64,000 nt of DNA from Gemmatimonadota bacterium (GTDB taxonomy: Bacteria > Gemmatimonadota > Gemmatimonadetes > Gemmatimonadales > Gemmatimonadaceae): NCBI GenBank assembly GCA_016182795.1, contig JACPFW010000030.1:58339-122338 (forward strand), given 5' to 3'. The translations under genes and the position numbers were made by a program. Below the pieces are notes generated by a model. It worked only from the letters and a program-made list of their open reading frames with translations, had not been told where the DNA came from and did not search any database. Positions 36,530 through 45,431 of the stretch are shown in pieces (positions within the stretch are counted from its first letter, which is position 1; the number at the start of each line of letters is the position of its first letter).

Positions 36530-36979
36530 ATGAACGGTCGCGTCTCTTTCGTGCTAATGGTCATCGCCGTGCTCGCCTTTGCGTGCACGCGTTCGAGCAC
36601 CATCGACTCGGCCTCCTCCACAAAATCCGCGCACAAGAAAGGCACCGCGGTCGCCTCGGCGCTCGACGTACGCGTCGATGATGAAGTGCATTTTCAGTTG
36701 CACGTGATGAATGAGGGCAACCGCAAGGTCGAACTAAATTTCAAGGACGGTAAGACGCACGACATCACCGTCCTCGACGAGCACGGCCGCCAGGTGTGGC
36801 GCTGGAGCGATGGCCGGCTCTTCACCGCCGCGTATCAGAACAAGGTGCTGCGCAGCGACGACACGCTCTCGTTCAATGAAGCGTGGAAGTCGCCGGCCCC
36901 GGGCCGCTACGTCGCCGTCGCGCGACTCGTCTCGCAGAACTTTCCGCAGGAACAGCGCGTCGCCTTCGCCGTGCGCTGA
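36530..36979 (+). CDS. Lipoprotein with intracellular proteinase inhibitor (BsuPI)-like domain
   Basis: 149 residues. The N-terminus VSFVLMVIAVLAFACTRSS has lipobox LAFAC. The mature part follows the BsuPI pattern: VHFQLHVMNEGNRKVELNF, HDITVLDEHGRQVWRWSDGR, FTAAYQNKVLRSDDTLSF and W. In B. subtilis this domain is in a regulator of the major intracellular serine protease; in Gram-negatives it is found in exported proteins of unknown role. ATG at 36530 follows GAAGAGA. It is preceded by the dyad-containing promoter. Confidence 0.8.
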   Translation: MNGRVSFVLMVIAVLAFACTRSSTIDSASSTKSAHKKGTAVASALDVRVDDEVHFQLHVMNEGNRKVELNFKDGKTHDITVLDEHGRQVWRWSDGRLFTAAYQNKVLRSDDTLSFNEAWKSPAPGRYVAVARLVSQNFPQEQRVAFAVR

Positions 36980-37045
36980 ACGCTCACGCTGCTGATGCGT
37001 AGTTGATTGGGCGCCCTTCCACACGGATGCGGCGCCCATACCTTT

Positions 37046-37081
37046 CCCCCTGCACCCCGCACCACACTCTGCCCCTTCCCC
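37046..37081. repeat. CCCCCTGCACCCCGCACCAC... dispersed repeat abutting the moxR start
   Basis: Polypyrimidine-rich element matching the one in the atpH end (32975-33014), with one extra CCCCG unit. It ends directly at the GTG start codon of moxR, leaving no Shine-Dalgarno sequence. Confidence 0.7.
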
Positions 37082-38056
<975 letters not shown>

Positions 38057-38078
38057 AGAGCCGCCGCGGTGATGACGA

Positions 38079-38102
38079 GGGGGCGCCATTCGGCGCCCCC
38101 TC
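38079..38102 (+). terminator. Terminator after moxR
   Basis: Perfect 10-bp stem AGGGGGCGCC/GGCGCCCCCT with an ATTC tetraloop, 23 nt after the moxR stop. It is followed by CTGTCGCG rather than a T-tract. Confidence 0.6.
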
Positions 38103-38166
38103 TGTCGCGTCCCCATGGAAAGCGGCAGAATGACGCGGCGGTGACGGCGCTCTTTCCCTTGGAGGC

Positions 38167-41100
38167 ATGGTGCACGTCCGGGGTGCAACGCTTGTCGTGC
38201 GCGGACTTGGCCGAGCGGAGATCACGCTCGGCGCGCTGGCGCTTGTCCCTGGGCAGGGGATGCTTTTTCCGCTTGCGTTGCTGCTCGCGCAGCGCGCCGG
38301 TGAACGGATTCCGCGAGCGGAACTGATCGCGTTGCTGTGGCCGGAGGCAGGCGACACGGCGGGGCGGCATTCCATGAGGCAGGCGTTGTATCGACTGCGC
38401 CGGGCCGGACTCCAACTCGACGATAAGACCGACGACGTCCGCATCGACCCGGCGGTGGTGGACAGTGATCTCACCGCGTCGCTGCAACCCGACTGGCCGG
38501 TTCGCGCGGAGCCAGGGGACGTCGAAGGCGCGGCGAACATCCTCCCCGGCTTCGCGCCGTCGCCGCACAGTCCACTGACCGAATGGTTCGATATGCTGCG
38601 GTCACAAATCGCGGCGCAGTATCGACTGGCGACGTTGCACCGCATGGCGCGCGCACGGCACGAGGGTCGGTGGAGCGAAGTCGACCGGTGGGCGATGGCG
38701 TGCCTGCAGGGCGATCCGTTGAACGAGGAGGCAACGCTAGCCCGCGCCGAGGCGTCGGCGATGGTTGGGGCGAAGAACGCAGCGCTGGAGATCCTCGACA
38801 CGTACCTGCGAGAAATCGGCAGCCGAGCGCGCCAGATCGGTCTCCCCGTGCGCACGCTGCGTCGGCGCATCTCGGAGTTGACGGACACGACTGGGCGGCG
38901 TGTCACGGCCACCTCGGCGCCGTTTGTCGGGCGGCATGACCTGCTGGCCCTGGGACAGGACGTCCTGCAGGAGGCCAAGGGCGGTGCGGCGACGGTTCAG
39001 TGGTACGTCGGTCCGCCGGGGATCGGCAAGTCGCGACTCATGCGCGAGATCGCGCGTACCGCACGCATGGGCGGGTGGTGTGTGGTGGCCAGTGGCGCTC
39101 GCCCATCATACGAGGATCGGCCGTTCGCACTGCTCACGGAGTTGTTGCCGCAGCTGCTCGACGCGTCCGGGGCACTCGGGGCAAATCCAAGCTCGCTGAC
39201 GCTGATGCGGCAGATGGGGCGCGCCGACACCGGAGAGGAGCCGCTGGCGCCGGAGGAAGCGCGCGAGCGCAAGTACGCCGTGTATCTCGCCTGGGTTGAG
39301 CTGATGGATGCCGTGCTGGCGGAGGGGCCGCTGGCGATCATTGTCGACGACGTCCAGTGGGCCGATCCGCTGACACTGCTGATGTTCGCGCGCTTTCTGG
39401 AGAGCCGGGCGAGCGCGAAGGTGGCGGTGATCCTGTCGGCCCGACGCGTGCCGACGCGCGACGATGAGTTGGCGCAGCGCGTGCTCGGCGCGGCGCAGGC
39501 GCGCATTGCTCCGTTGACGGACGAAGAGATGCGCCAGTTCGCGCGCTCGGCGGGACTGGAAGTGAATGCGCAGTTCGAGGAGGTGACGCGCCGGCTCGGC
39601 GCGGTGAGCGGCGGGAATCCGCTGTTCCTGGGGCACCTCGTGCATCAGCATCAGACGCAGCGTGAACTCTCGCCGATGCCGTCGGACCTCGCGACGCTGA
39701 TCGACGGGCAGCTGCGCCTGCTGTCGCGCGAGGCGCTGCGGCTGCTGCAGGTCTGCACCCTGCTCGGCCGGCACGCGACGCTGCCGCGCGTGGAGCGCGT
39801 GCTGGAGGTGGCGGCGCCCTCGCTCGTCACGCCGTTCAGCGAGTTGGACGACATGCTTGCGCTGCCGTCGGAGCCCGGGCAGCCGCTGGCGCCGCATGAT
39901 CTCTGGTCGGAGCGCGTCCGGCGCGGCATGACGCCCGGTGTGCTGCGCAGCATGGCGGTGTGCGCCGCGCGCGTGCTGGAGGCTGACGCGCAGGACGACG
40001 GCGGTATCGAGATCTACTGGGACACGGCGCGGTTGTATCAGGAGAGCGGCGAGACACGACTCGCGTATGCGACGATGATGCGGTGTGCGGAGTATCTGAT
40101 GCGAACGGGAGCGGCCTCAGATGCCAGCCGCGCATACGAAGCAGCGGTCGACTACGCCTCGACGCCAAGCGCCGTCCATGCAGCGCTACAAGGCCGGCTG
40201 CGTGCGCAGCAAACCGACGAGGTCTGGAGCGACGTTCTTGCGACGATCGAGCGCATGGTCGGCCTCGATCTCTCGTGGACGCCCGACATGGGAGCTGGAC
40301 TTGAGCTCTCGCGTCTTCAGGCCGAGTGGTCGCTTGGAACTGACGATAGCTCAATGATCGGCCGGCTGCGTGAGATTGTGCGCGACGAGGCGTTGAATCT
40401 GAGTACCCGACTGGGCTCCGCTGTCCTCGGTATGGCTGCATCCGACAACGGCCTCGACACGGCTGGCATTTCTTGGTTCTATGACGCATCAGGCGAACTA
40501 GACGCGTCGAACGCCACGGAAGAGGCGTTGAAGCTGAGGGCACGAGTCATCTACGAGACTGCTGTGGGCGACGTTGGCGCCGCTGAATCAGCTGCTCGCG
40601 AGCTCGTCAGACTGGCCCGAAAGATCGGAGATGGCGCTGAGTTGATCGTTGCGCTGAAGTTCGCGCACTATCCAGCCCGAAGGAGCGGTGCATTCGACCT
40701 CGCGAAGAACAGGCTTTCCGAAGCGGCGCTAATAGCTGATCGATACAAACGTCCGCATGCCCGCGCGACCGTCTTAGATTTGCTCGCCGGCCTACATCTT
40801 GACTATGGCCTAAACAATGACGCCATCGCCTTTACTCACGAAGTAACGGATTCACCCGATCTACTGGTCGGGGCCTTTCGCCAAGAGTCCGCGATGGTCA
40901 CCCGCGCGCTAGCTCTTTGTCAGTCGGAGCGATTCGAGGAGGCACGCGCTCTTGTGGGATCACCTGACGCAGCGATGGCTCGTGGCGAGCGATTCACGCA
41001 ATTCATGAACCTTGCCGCAACGCTGCTCCTGGCGGCGCACGATGGAAACCGAGAGCTCGTCAACAGGTGCTTGGAGATAATTGACGCTGTTCGGGACAAG

Positions 41101-41271
41101 CTCTTTCGGCGTTCTGGCCCGGACATAATCGCGATCGCGTACGCCAGCGGGCTAGTCGCCGCGCGCGGAATCGGTGAAGCGAGAGCGTTCGTGCACTGGT
41201 ACCTCAATGAGGCCCGACGTGATACGCTCCCAATGCCGTCGCGACTCGCAGCCTATGAAGCTGCTCCATGA
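38167..41271 (+). CDS. BTAD/SARP-like regulator with AAA ATPase and TPR regions
   Basis: 1034 residues. The N-terminus has a winged-helix (RAELIALLWPEAGDTAGRHS, RQALYRLRRAG) and a bacterial transcriptional activation domain (EEATLARAEASAMVGAKNAA). A nucleotide-binding ATPase follows (YVGPPGIGKSRLMREIAR; Walker B LAIIVDDVQWAD), then helical TPR-like repeats to the end. This is the AfsR-type architecture of a large signal-integrating transcription activator. GGAGG at 38161 is only 1 nt from the ATG, so GTG at 38170 may be the real start. The last ~1 kb has visibly lower GC. It converges with the HD-GYP gene, overlapping by 19 bp. Confidence 0.87.
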   Translation: MVHVRGATLVVRGLGRAEITLGALALVPGQGMLFPLALLLAQRAGERIPRAELIALLWPEAGDTAGRHSMRQALYRLRRAGLQLDDKTDDVRIDPAVVDSDLTASLQPDWPVRAEPGDVEGAANILPGFAPSPHSPLTEWFDMLRSQIAAQYRLATLHRMARARHEGRWSEVDRWAMACLQGDPLNEEATLARAEASAMVGAKNAALEILDTYLREIGSRARQIGLPVRTLRRRISELTDTTGRRVTATSAPFVGRHDLLALGQDVLQEAKGGAATVQWYVGPPGIGKSRLMREIARTARMGGWCVVASGARPSYEDRPFALLTELLPQLLDASGALGANPSSLTLMRQMGRADTGEEPLAPEEARERKYAVYLAWVELMDAVLAEGPLAIIVDDVQWADPLTLLMFARFLESRASAKVAVILSARRVPTRDDELAQRVLGAAQARIAPLTDEEMRQFARSAGLEVNAQFEEVTRRLGAVSGGNPLFLGHLVHQHQTQRELSPMPSDLATLIDGQLRLLSREALRLLQVCTLLGRHATLPRVERVLEVAAPSLVTPFSELDDMLALPSEPGQPLAPHDLWSERVRRGMTPGVLRSMAVCAARVLEADAQDDGGIEIYWDTARLYQESGETRLAYATMMRCAEYLMRTGAASDASRAYEAAVDYASTPSAVHAALQGRLRAQQTDEVWSDVLATIERMVGLDLSWTPDMGAGLELSRLQAEWSLGTDDSSMIGRLREIVRDEALNLSTRLGSAVLGMAASDNGLDTAGISWFYDASGELDASNATEEALKLRARVIYETAVGDVGAAESAARELVRLARKIGDGAELIVALKFAHYPARRSGAFDLAKNRLSEAALIADRYKRPHARATVLDLLAGLHLDYGLNNDAIAFTHEVTDSPDLLVGAFRQESAMVTRALALCQSERFEEARALVGSPDAAMARGERFTQFMNLAATLLLAAHDGNRELVNRCLEIIDAVRDKLFRRSGPDIIAIAYASGLVAARGIGEARAFVHWYLNEARRDTLPMPSRLAAYEAAP

Positions 41272-42614
41272 GTTGGGAACTCCACCGAACGACGCAGGGC
41301 CAGTGCGGCCTCCTCTGGCCCATGACTTCCGTCAGCTGGGAATTCGCGGGCGGCAATTTCGACCTCAAGGCACAGCGCCGACCATTGATCGACTGAGAGT
41401 ACAGCATCGCAGAGGCGCGGATCAAACTGAGCGCCAGCCATGCGAGTGATCTCCTGCCTTACCTCATCCAGCGATCGCGCCGGCCGGTACGGTCGTACGG
41501 TGGTCATGGCATCGAGTGTGTCCGCGATCGCAATGACACGCGCGCCGAGTGGAATCGCATCCCCCGCGAGGCCATCAGGATAGCCGCGGCCTGACCACAT
41601 CTCATGGTGTGCGCGCACCATCGGCACTAGATCAGCAAAGTGGGTCACCTTGCCGACCAACGCGGCCCCCTTCGCAGAGTGCGTTTTCATAATGGCAAAC
41701 TCAGCATCGCTCAGCCGACCCGGCTTTCGAAGAATTGGCGCGAATTCTTCATGTATCTTGCCGACGTCATGCAGGAGCGCCGCAGTGCCGATCTGCTCGA
41801 CCTTCCGTGCGCCAAGCCCCGCGAGTCTGGCAATGACGCGACTATATCGCGCAACGCGCTGGGAATGCCCAGAAGTGTACGGATCACGAGCTTCGATAGC
41901 CGCAACCATAAGTTGCAGCAACTCTTCATTGACTCGCTCAAGATCGAAGACGGTCTTATAGAGCTGCCTCACTCCGACCATAGGCAGTACTAGCAGTGCC
42001 GACCAATACCAGCCGAGTTTGACGTACATCACCGCCAAGATCAGCACGAGCGGGAATGCAAGCACATCGTTGATGAGCGTGCTACGATAGGCGACGTAGA
42101 GCTCGCGCCGGTATGAAGTGCGATTCACGATTGAAAGCACACCGCTCACAACGGCGCGGTTCGTGGTCATGAAGACCGCGAACATAGCGACGAACGCCAC
42201 GGTATTGACGGGTGCCCTGAACAGTGACTCGCCACCCAAGGCCACGTATACGATGATCGCTAGTGCCACCGCCAGCAGGTGCTGCGAAACATTGAAGAGC
42301 AGCTTGAGTGGTTCGCGTCGCGCGATCAGCTCGGTTAGAGCGATCGAGCCAGCTACGCATGCGAGTGCCGCGCCATTGGGCGCAAGCGCAGCGATCGAGA
42401 GGAACGGCAGGAACGCGATCGTGCCCATTCGGCCTGCGCCCCGCTTGTAGCCAAGCAGGTGGGCAAGCATTCCGAACGCGAAGAAGAAGCCGGCTGCAAT
42501 CGCGTCGTTATGATCCCAGACCGTCGACACGCGCACAACCTGAAGTGTGGCAAGTAGCGTCAGAGCGCTAATCGCCAACACATAGAGTTGAGCACGCCTA
42601 CTCGTCGAGATCAA
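41253..42614 (-). CDS. Membrane HD-GYP domain protein (putative c-di-GMP phosphodiesterase)
   Basis: 453 residues. The N-terminal ~215 residues hold about six to seven membrane helices (MASE-like input region). From about residue 245 the HD-GYP domain follows: ARDPYTSGHSQRVARYSRVI, AALLHDVGKIHEEF, MKTHSAKGAALV, VRAHHEMWSGRGYPDGLAGD and RVIAIADTLDAMTTVRPYRP. Metal ligands HD, HH and D are present, and GYP reads RGYP. It probably degrades cyclic di-GMP. The start is TTG at 42614 with AAGGTG 5 nt upstream. A 19-codon peptide gene lies 49 nt upstream. Confidence 0.88.
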   Translation of the reverse strand: MISTSRRAQLYVLAISALTLLATLQVVRVSTVWDHNDAIAAGFFFAFGMLAHLLGYKRGAGRMGTIAFLPFLSIAALAPNGAALACVAGSIALTELIARREPLKLLFNVSQHLLAVALAIIVYVALGGESLFRAPVNTVAFVAMFAVFMTTNRAVVSGVLSIVNRTSYRRELYVAYRSTLINDVLAFPLVLILAVMYVKLGWYWSALLVLPMVGVRQLYKTVFDLERVNEELLQLMVAAIEARDPYTSGHSQRVARYSRVIARLAGLGARKVEQIGTAALLHDVGKIHEEFAPILRKPGRLSDAEFAIMKTHSAKGAALVGKVTHFADLVPMVRAHHEMWSGRGYPDGLAGDAIPLGARVIAIADTLDAMTTVRPYRPARSLDEVRQEITRMAGAQFDPRLCDAVLSVDQWSALCLEVEIAAREFPADGSHGPEEAALALRRSVEFPTHGAAS

Positions 42615-42663
42615 ATCATCACCTTGATAGAAGCGAGAGTCCCGTTCCCGAATTCAGTTCCAT

Positions 42664-42723
42664 TTAGACCCAGCTGATGGTATCAGCCAGAGCCCCCAAG
42701 AACGACGCCAGGATTGACAGCAT
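42664..42723 (-). CDS. Short hydrophobic peptide gene (19 aa) upstream of the HD-GYP gene
   Basis: ATG at 42723 to TAA at 42664 encodes MLSILASFLGALADTISWV, a hydrophobic, probably helical peptide with one charged side chain (Asp14). The ribosome binding site is exceptional for this window: GGGAGGTGA on the minus strand (complement of 42731-42739), 7 nt before the ATG, nearly the full anti-Shine-Dalgarno complement. The HD-GYP gene begins 49 nt after the stop. It could be a functional membrane-active or signalling peptide, or a leader peptide controlling the HD-GYP gene. No family known to me. Confidence 0.55.
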   Translation of the reverse strand: MLSILASFLGALADTISWV

Positions 42724-42730
42724 ATGAGTT

Positions 42731-42739
42731 TCACCTCCC
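42731..42739 (-). promoter_or_regulatory. Near-consensus ribosome binding site of the 19-aa peptide
   Basis: Minus strand GGGAGGTGA with a 7-nt spacer to ATG. Most genes here have weaker sites or rely on 4-nt overlaps, so this site argues for real and strong translation of the small frame. Confidence 0.6.
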
Positions 42740-42750
42740 CCTTTCGTAGT

Positions 42751-42776
42751 CACGGCTAGCGCTCGCTAGATCCGTG
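42751..42776. promoter_or_regulatory. Interrupted palindrome CACGGCTAGCG...CCGTG
   Basis: CACGG-CTAGCG-CT-CGCTAG-AT-CCGTG forms an 11-bp dyad with a 2-nt bulge and tiny centre. It lies upstream of the peptide and HD-GYP genes and downstream of the 42894 gene, so it may be an operator or an RNA hairpin. Confidence 0.4.
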
Positions 42777-42802
42777 CTGCCGCTTGGGTCGGCTTCGCTC
42801 AT

Positions 42803-42818
42803 GGTGCACAAGTGCACC
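42803..42818. promoter_or_regulatory. Perfect 16-bp palindrome GGTGCAC-AA-GTGCACC
   Basis: 7-bp arms with a 2-bp centre in the intergenic region 42724-42893, about 80 bp upstream of the small peptide start. Its size and symmetry fit a dimeric helix-turn-helix regulator site. No regulator can be assigned. Confidence 0.45.
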
Positions 42819-42893
42819 GGTACCGCTCAGCTCTTTACCGCTCGAACGGGAACGGGAACCCCACTTTCAGTTGTCCGCCGCGTCACGCCCAGG

Positions 42894-43646
42894 CTAGGTC
42901 GCCCGGCCCGCAACCCAACGGTTTGTTGCGTCCAGCACCGCCAGTACCGCGGCGGTTTCCTTTCCATCCTTCACTTCGGCGCTCCCGGTGGCCAACGCGC
43001 TGTCGCGCCCCAGCCGCAGGCTCACCCCCACAAACACAAACTCGCGCTCGAACGCCTGCACCAACTTGGTCCCCTCAAGGCTCGGCCGACGTCGCTCGGT
43101 GTTGTCACTCTTCACCAGCGCCTCCAGCGCCGCACGCGCCGCTACCTCCATGCGGCTGTGGTCGCTCTCGTGTCCCTCGGCCTCCCCAATGAACACCTCG
43201 TCGCCACGACGCAGCGTCACCTTGCACGCCACGCCCTTGCTGCGCGACCCGCGAATCTCAATGTCCTCGAAATACGTCATCCGACGCGGCACCACCGACC
43301 CCACTGCGCCACCGCTCGCCCCTTCCAAGGCCGACGCTACACCCGCCAGCGTCACCCCCGCGGCCGGCGTCGGACGCGCCGTCGTTGTCGCCACGCTCAC
43401 CTTGCGATGATCCACTCGCATGCCGAGGTGCGCCATCAGCGCGCTCTCCACATTGCGCACCATCTGCTTCGGCGTCGTCTCCCCGGTCGTCAGTACGTGG
43501 ATCGTGTCCACGCCGCCGCTGTCCGTCGGGACGATCCGCGCACTCACCACGCCTTGCAGCGTCGCGATCAATTCCTCCGCTCGCTGCAACGGCAGAACCG
43601 TCCCCGCAATCACCGGATGCCCGTCCGAATGCGCTGATTGACTCAC
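42894..43646 (-). CDS. Hypothetical protein
   Basis: 250 residues from a GTG at 43646. The N-terminal ~75 residues (LQGVVSARIVPTDSGGVDTI, HVLTTGETTPKQMVRNVESA, LGMRVDHRKVSVA) look like a compact alpha/beta domain. After a Gly/Ala linker, a second alpha/beta domain has repeated strand-helix units (CKVTLRRGDEVFIGEAEGHE, HSRMEVAARAALEALVKS). No signal peptide or membrane segment and no recognised family. A stem-closed segment (43691-43749) precedes it. Confidence 0.7.
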   Translation of the reverse strand: MSQSAHSDGHPVIAGTVLPLQRAEELIATLQGVVSARIVPTDSGGVDTIHVLTTGETTPKQMVRNVESALMAHLGMRVDHRKVSVATTTARPTPAAGVTLAGVASALEGASGGAVGSVVPRRMTYFEDIEIRGSRSKGVACKVTLRRGDEVFIGEAEGHESDHSRMEVAARAALEALVKSDNTERRRPSLEGTKLVQAFEREFVFVGVSLRLGRDSALATGSAEVKDGKETAAVLAVLDATNRWVAGRAT

Positions 43647-43690
43647 TTCCCCGCCGGGGCCAGAGAAACTGCAATAAAACGATACACTTT

Positions 43691-43749
43691 AGGGCGCAAA
43701 AACCGCCTCTTCGGGCCTGCCCGCTTCGGTAGGTCCCGCTACGCCCTGA
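43691..43749 (-). other. Possible structured leader upstream of the 42894 gene
   Basis: On the minus strand CAGGGCG (from 43749) can pair with CGCCCTA (to 43691), enclosing about 45 nt with internal GC-rich short stems and a TTTTT stretch. The gene starts 45 nt further on. Only the closing helix is clear; a regulatory role is conjecture. Confidence 0.25.
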
Positions 43750-43786
43750 AACTGTACAATTTCTATCCAGAAGCTAGCCCCGCCAG

Positions 43787-45343
43787 TTACTCCTCGGCGA
43801 CGCCCATATCGTCCGGAACCCCGTACTCCTTGAGCTTGCGGTACAACGTCCGCTCGCCAATGTCGAGGGTTTCCGCTGCTTTTCGACGATTGCCGCGCGT
43901 CTCACGCAACGCGGCCTCGATGGCCAGCCGCTCAATCTCGGCCATCGTCATCCCCGGCGTGATCATCACGCTGTTGCTGGGCCGAGCCAGACCCGGGGGT
44001 TCAATCCCCACCCCGCCCACGAAGCCCGCCATGGCCCGTGGGTCGGATGTGTTCAACTGATGCAGCACGCCGCGGTCCTCATCCACCCGCCGACGCAGCT
44101 CCTCCACCTGCATCTTGAGCTCCAGCAGCGACCGCACGATGAACTCCAGCTCGCGCCCGTCGGCTTTCGCCCCCTCACGCAGGATCTGCCCCACCGGAAT
44201 CGGAAGCAGACGGTCAGCCCCGCCCTCGCGGATCCCCGGCGGAATGTCGGCCAGCCCGATCTCGCGGCCGTGCGCCAGCACCACCATGCTCTCCATCAGG
44301 TTCCGCAGCTCGCGCACGTTGCCCGGCCACGAGTAGCTCGCCAGCGCGTCCATCGCCTCGCCGCTGATGCCGTGGAACTCGCGTTCGTGCATGGTCGCGA
44401 ACTCGTGCACGAACCGGCGCACCAGCAGCCCGATGTCGCTGCGCCGCTCGCGCAGCGGCGGCAGGTAGATGCGCAGCACGTTCAGGCGATAAAACAGGTC
44501 GGCGCGGAACTCGCCGGCCGCCACGTGATCCTTGAGCGCGCGGTTCGTGGCCGCAATCACGCGCACATCCACCGGGATCACCTGCGTGCCGCCCACCCGC
44601 GTCACCTGCCGCTCCTCGAGCACGCGCAGCAGCTTTACCTGCGTGCTCTGCGGGATCTCGCCGATCTCGTCCAGAAAGATCGTGCCGCCGTGCGCCAGCT
44701 CGAACCGTCCGATGCGCCGCTCGGCTGCTCCGGTGAACGCTCCCTTCTCATGGCCGAACAGCTCGCTCTCGAGCAGCGTCTCCGGCAGCGCGCCGACGTT
44801 CACGGCGATGAACGGCTTGTTGCGACGCGGGCTCAGTGAATGAATCGCGCGCGCCACCAGCTCCTTTCCCGTCCCGCTCTCACCCTCCACCAGCACCGTG
44901 CTCGTCACCGGCGCCATCTGCTCCACTTGCACGAGCACTTCGCGGATCGCGTCGCTTTCGCCCCACAGCCCGGTCAGCGACGCGAGGCGATGCCGGTCGA
45001 GCAGGCGACGCACCGTCTGCGCCACTTCCTCGGGAGCCACCGGCTTGGTGATGACGTCGCTGAAGCCGATCTGCTTCAGGCGGTGCTCGAGCCCCGCATC
45101 GCCGACATCGGCCAGCCCGACCATCGCCGTCCCCAACCAGAGCTGATCGCGCACGATCGCCACCGTCTGCGCATCGAGCAGCGCCCCGGAAAAGACGATC
45201 ACGTCGGGGCGATGCCGCTGCACCGCCCCAGGCAGATCATCCATGGGCGATACGACAAACGTCTCGACGTCCGGCATCGCCTCAAGCAAGGCGTTCAACC
45301 GGACGGCGGGTTCGACGTCGGTGAGTGTTATCAGGACTTTCAT
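43787..45343 (-). CDS. Sigma-54-dependent response-regulator-like activator with degenerate receiver
   Basis: 518 residues. The receiver-like N-terminus (MKVLITLTDVEPAVRLNALL) has VIVFSGALL where a phosphorylatable Asp is expected, so phosphorylation is doubtful; the Lys is kept in DVITKPVAPEE. The AAA+ core is intact: VEGESGTGKELVARAIHSLS, the sigma-54 contact loop EKGAFTGAAERR, FLDEIGEIP and Arg fingers in FRADLFYRLNVLRIYLPPLR. A Fis-type helix-turn-helix ends the protein (RKAAETLDIGERTLYRKLKE). It activates sigma-54 promoters. The start codon directly follows the 45349 repeat and has no visible ribosome binding site. Confidence 0.9.
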   Translation of the reverse strand: MKVLITLTDVEPAVRLNALLEAMPDVETFVVSPMDDLPGAVQRHRPDVIVFSGALLDAQTVAIVRDQLWLGTAMVGLADVGDAGLEHRLKQIGFSDVITKPVAPEEVAQTVRRLLDRHRLASLTGLWGESDAIREVLVQVEQMAPVTSTVLVEGESGTGKELVARAIHSLSPRRNKPFIAVNVGALPETLLESELFGHEKGAFTGAAERRIGRFELAHGGTIFLDEIGEIPQSTQVKLLRVLEERQVTRVGGTQVIPVDVRVIAATNRALKDHVAAGEFRADLFYRLNVLRIYLPPLRERRSDIGLLVRRFVHEFATMHEREFHGISGEAMDALASYSWPGNVRELRNLMESMVVLAHGREIGLADIPPGIREGGADRLLPIPVGQILREGAKADGRELEFIVRSLLELKMQVEELRRRVDEDRGVLHQLNTSDPRAMAGFVGGVGIEPPGLARPSNSVMITPGMTMAEIERLAIEAALRETRGNRRKAAETLDIGERTLYRKLKEYGVPDDMGVAEE

Positions 45344-45348
45344 GGGGG

Positions 45349-45430
45349 GTGGCAGGCAGATGGTAGTCGGTGGATGGTAGATGGTAGAGGTGGTCGCCTA
45401 CCATCTACCATCTACCACCTACCTTCTGCA
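45349..45430. repeat. Inverted GGTAGATGG / CTACCATCTACC repeat between gcvT and the sigma-54 activator
   Basis: GGTGGATGGTAGATGGTAG is followed, after AGGTGGTCGC, by CTACCATCTACCATCTACCACC. It forms an imperfect long inverted repeat that fills the whole gap between the two leftward genes. It could fold into a hairpin of about 18 bp and act as a terminator or processing site. It is the clearest member of the gap-filling repeat set. Confidence 0.7.
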
Positions 45431-45431
45431 G

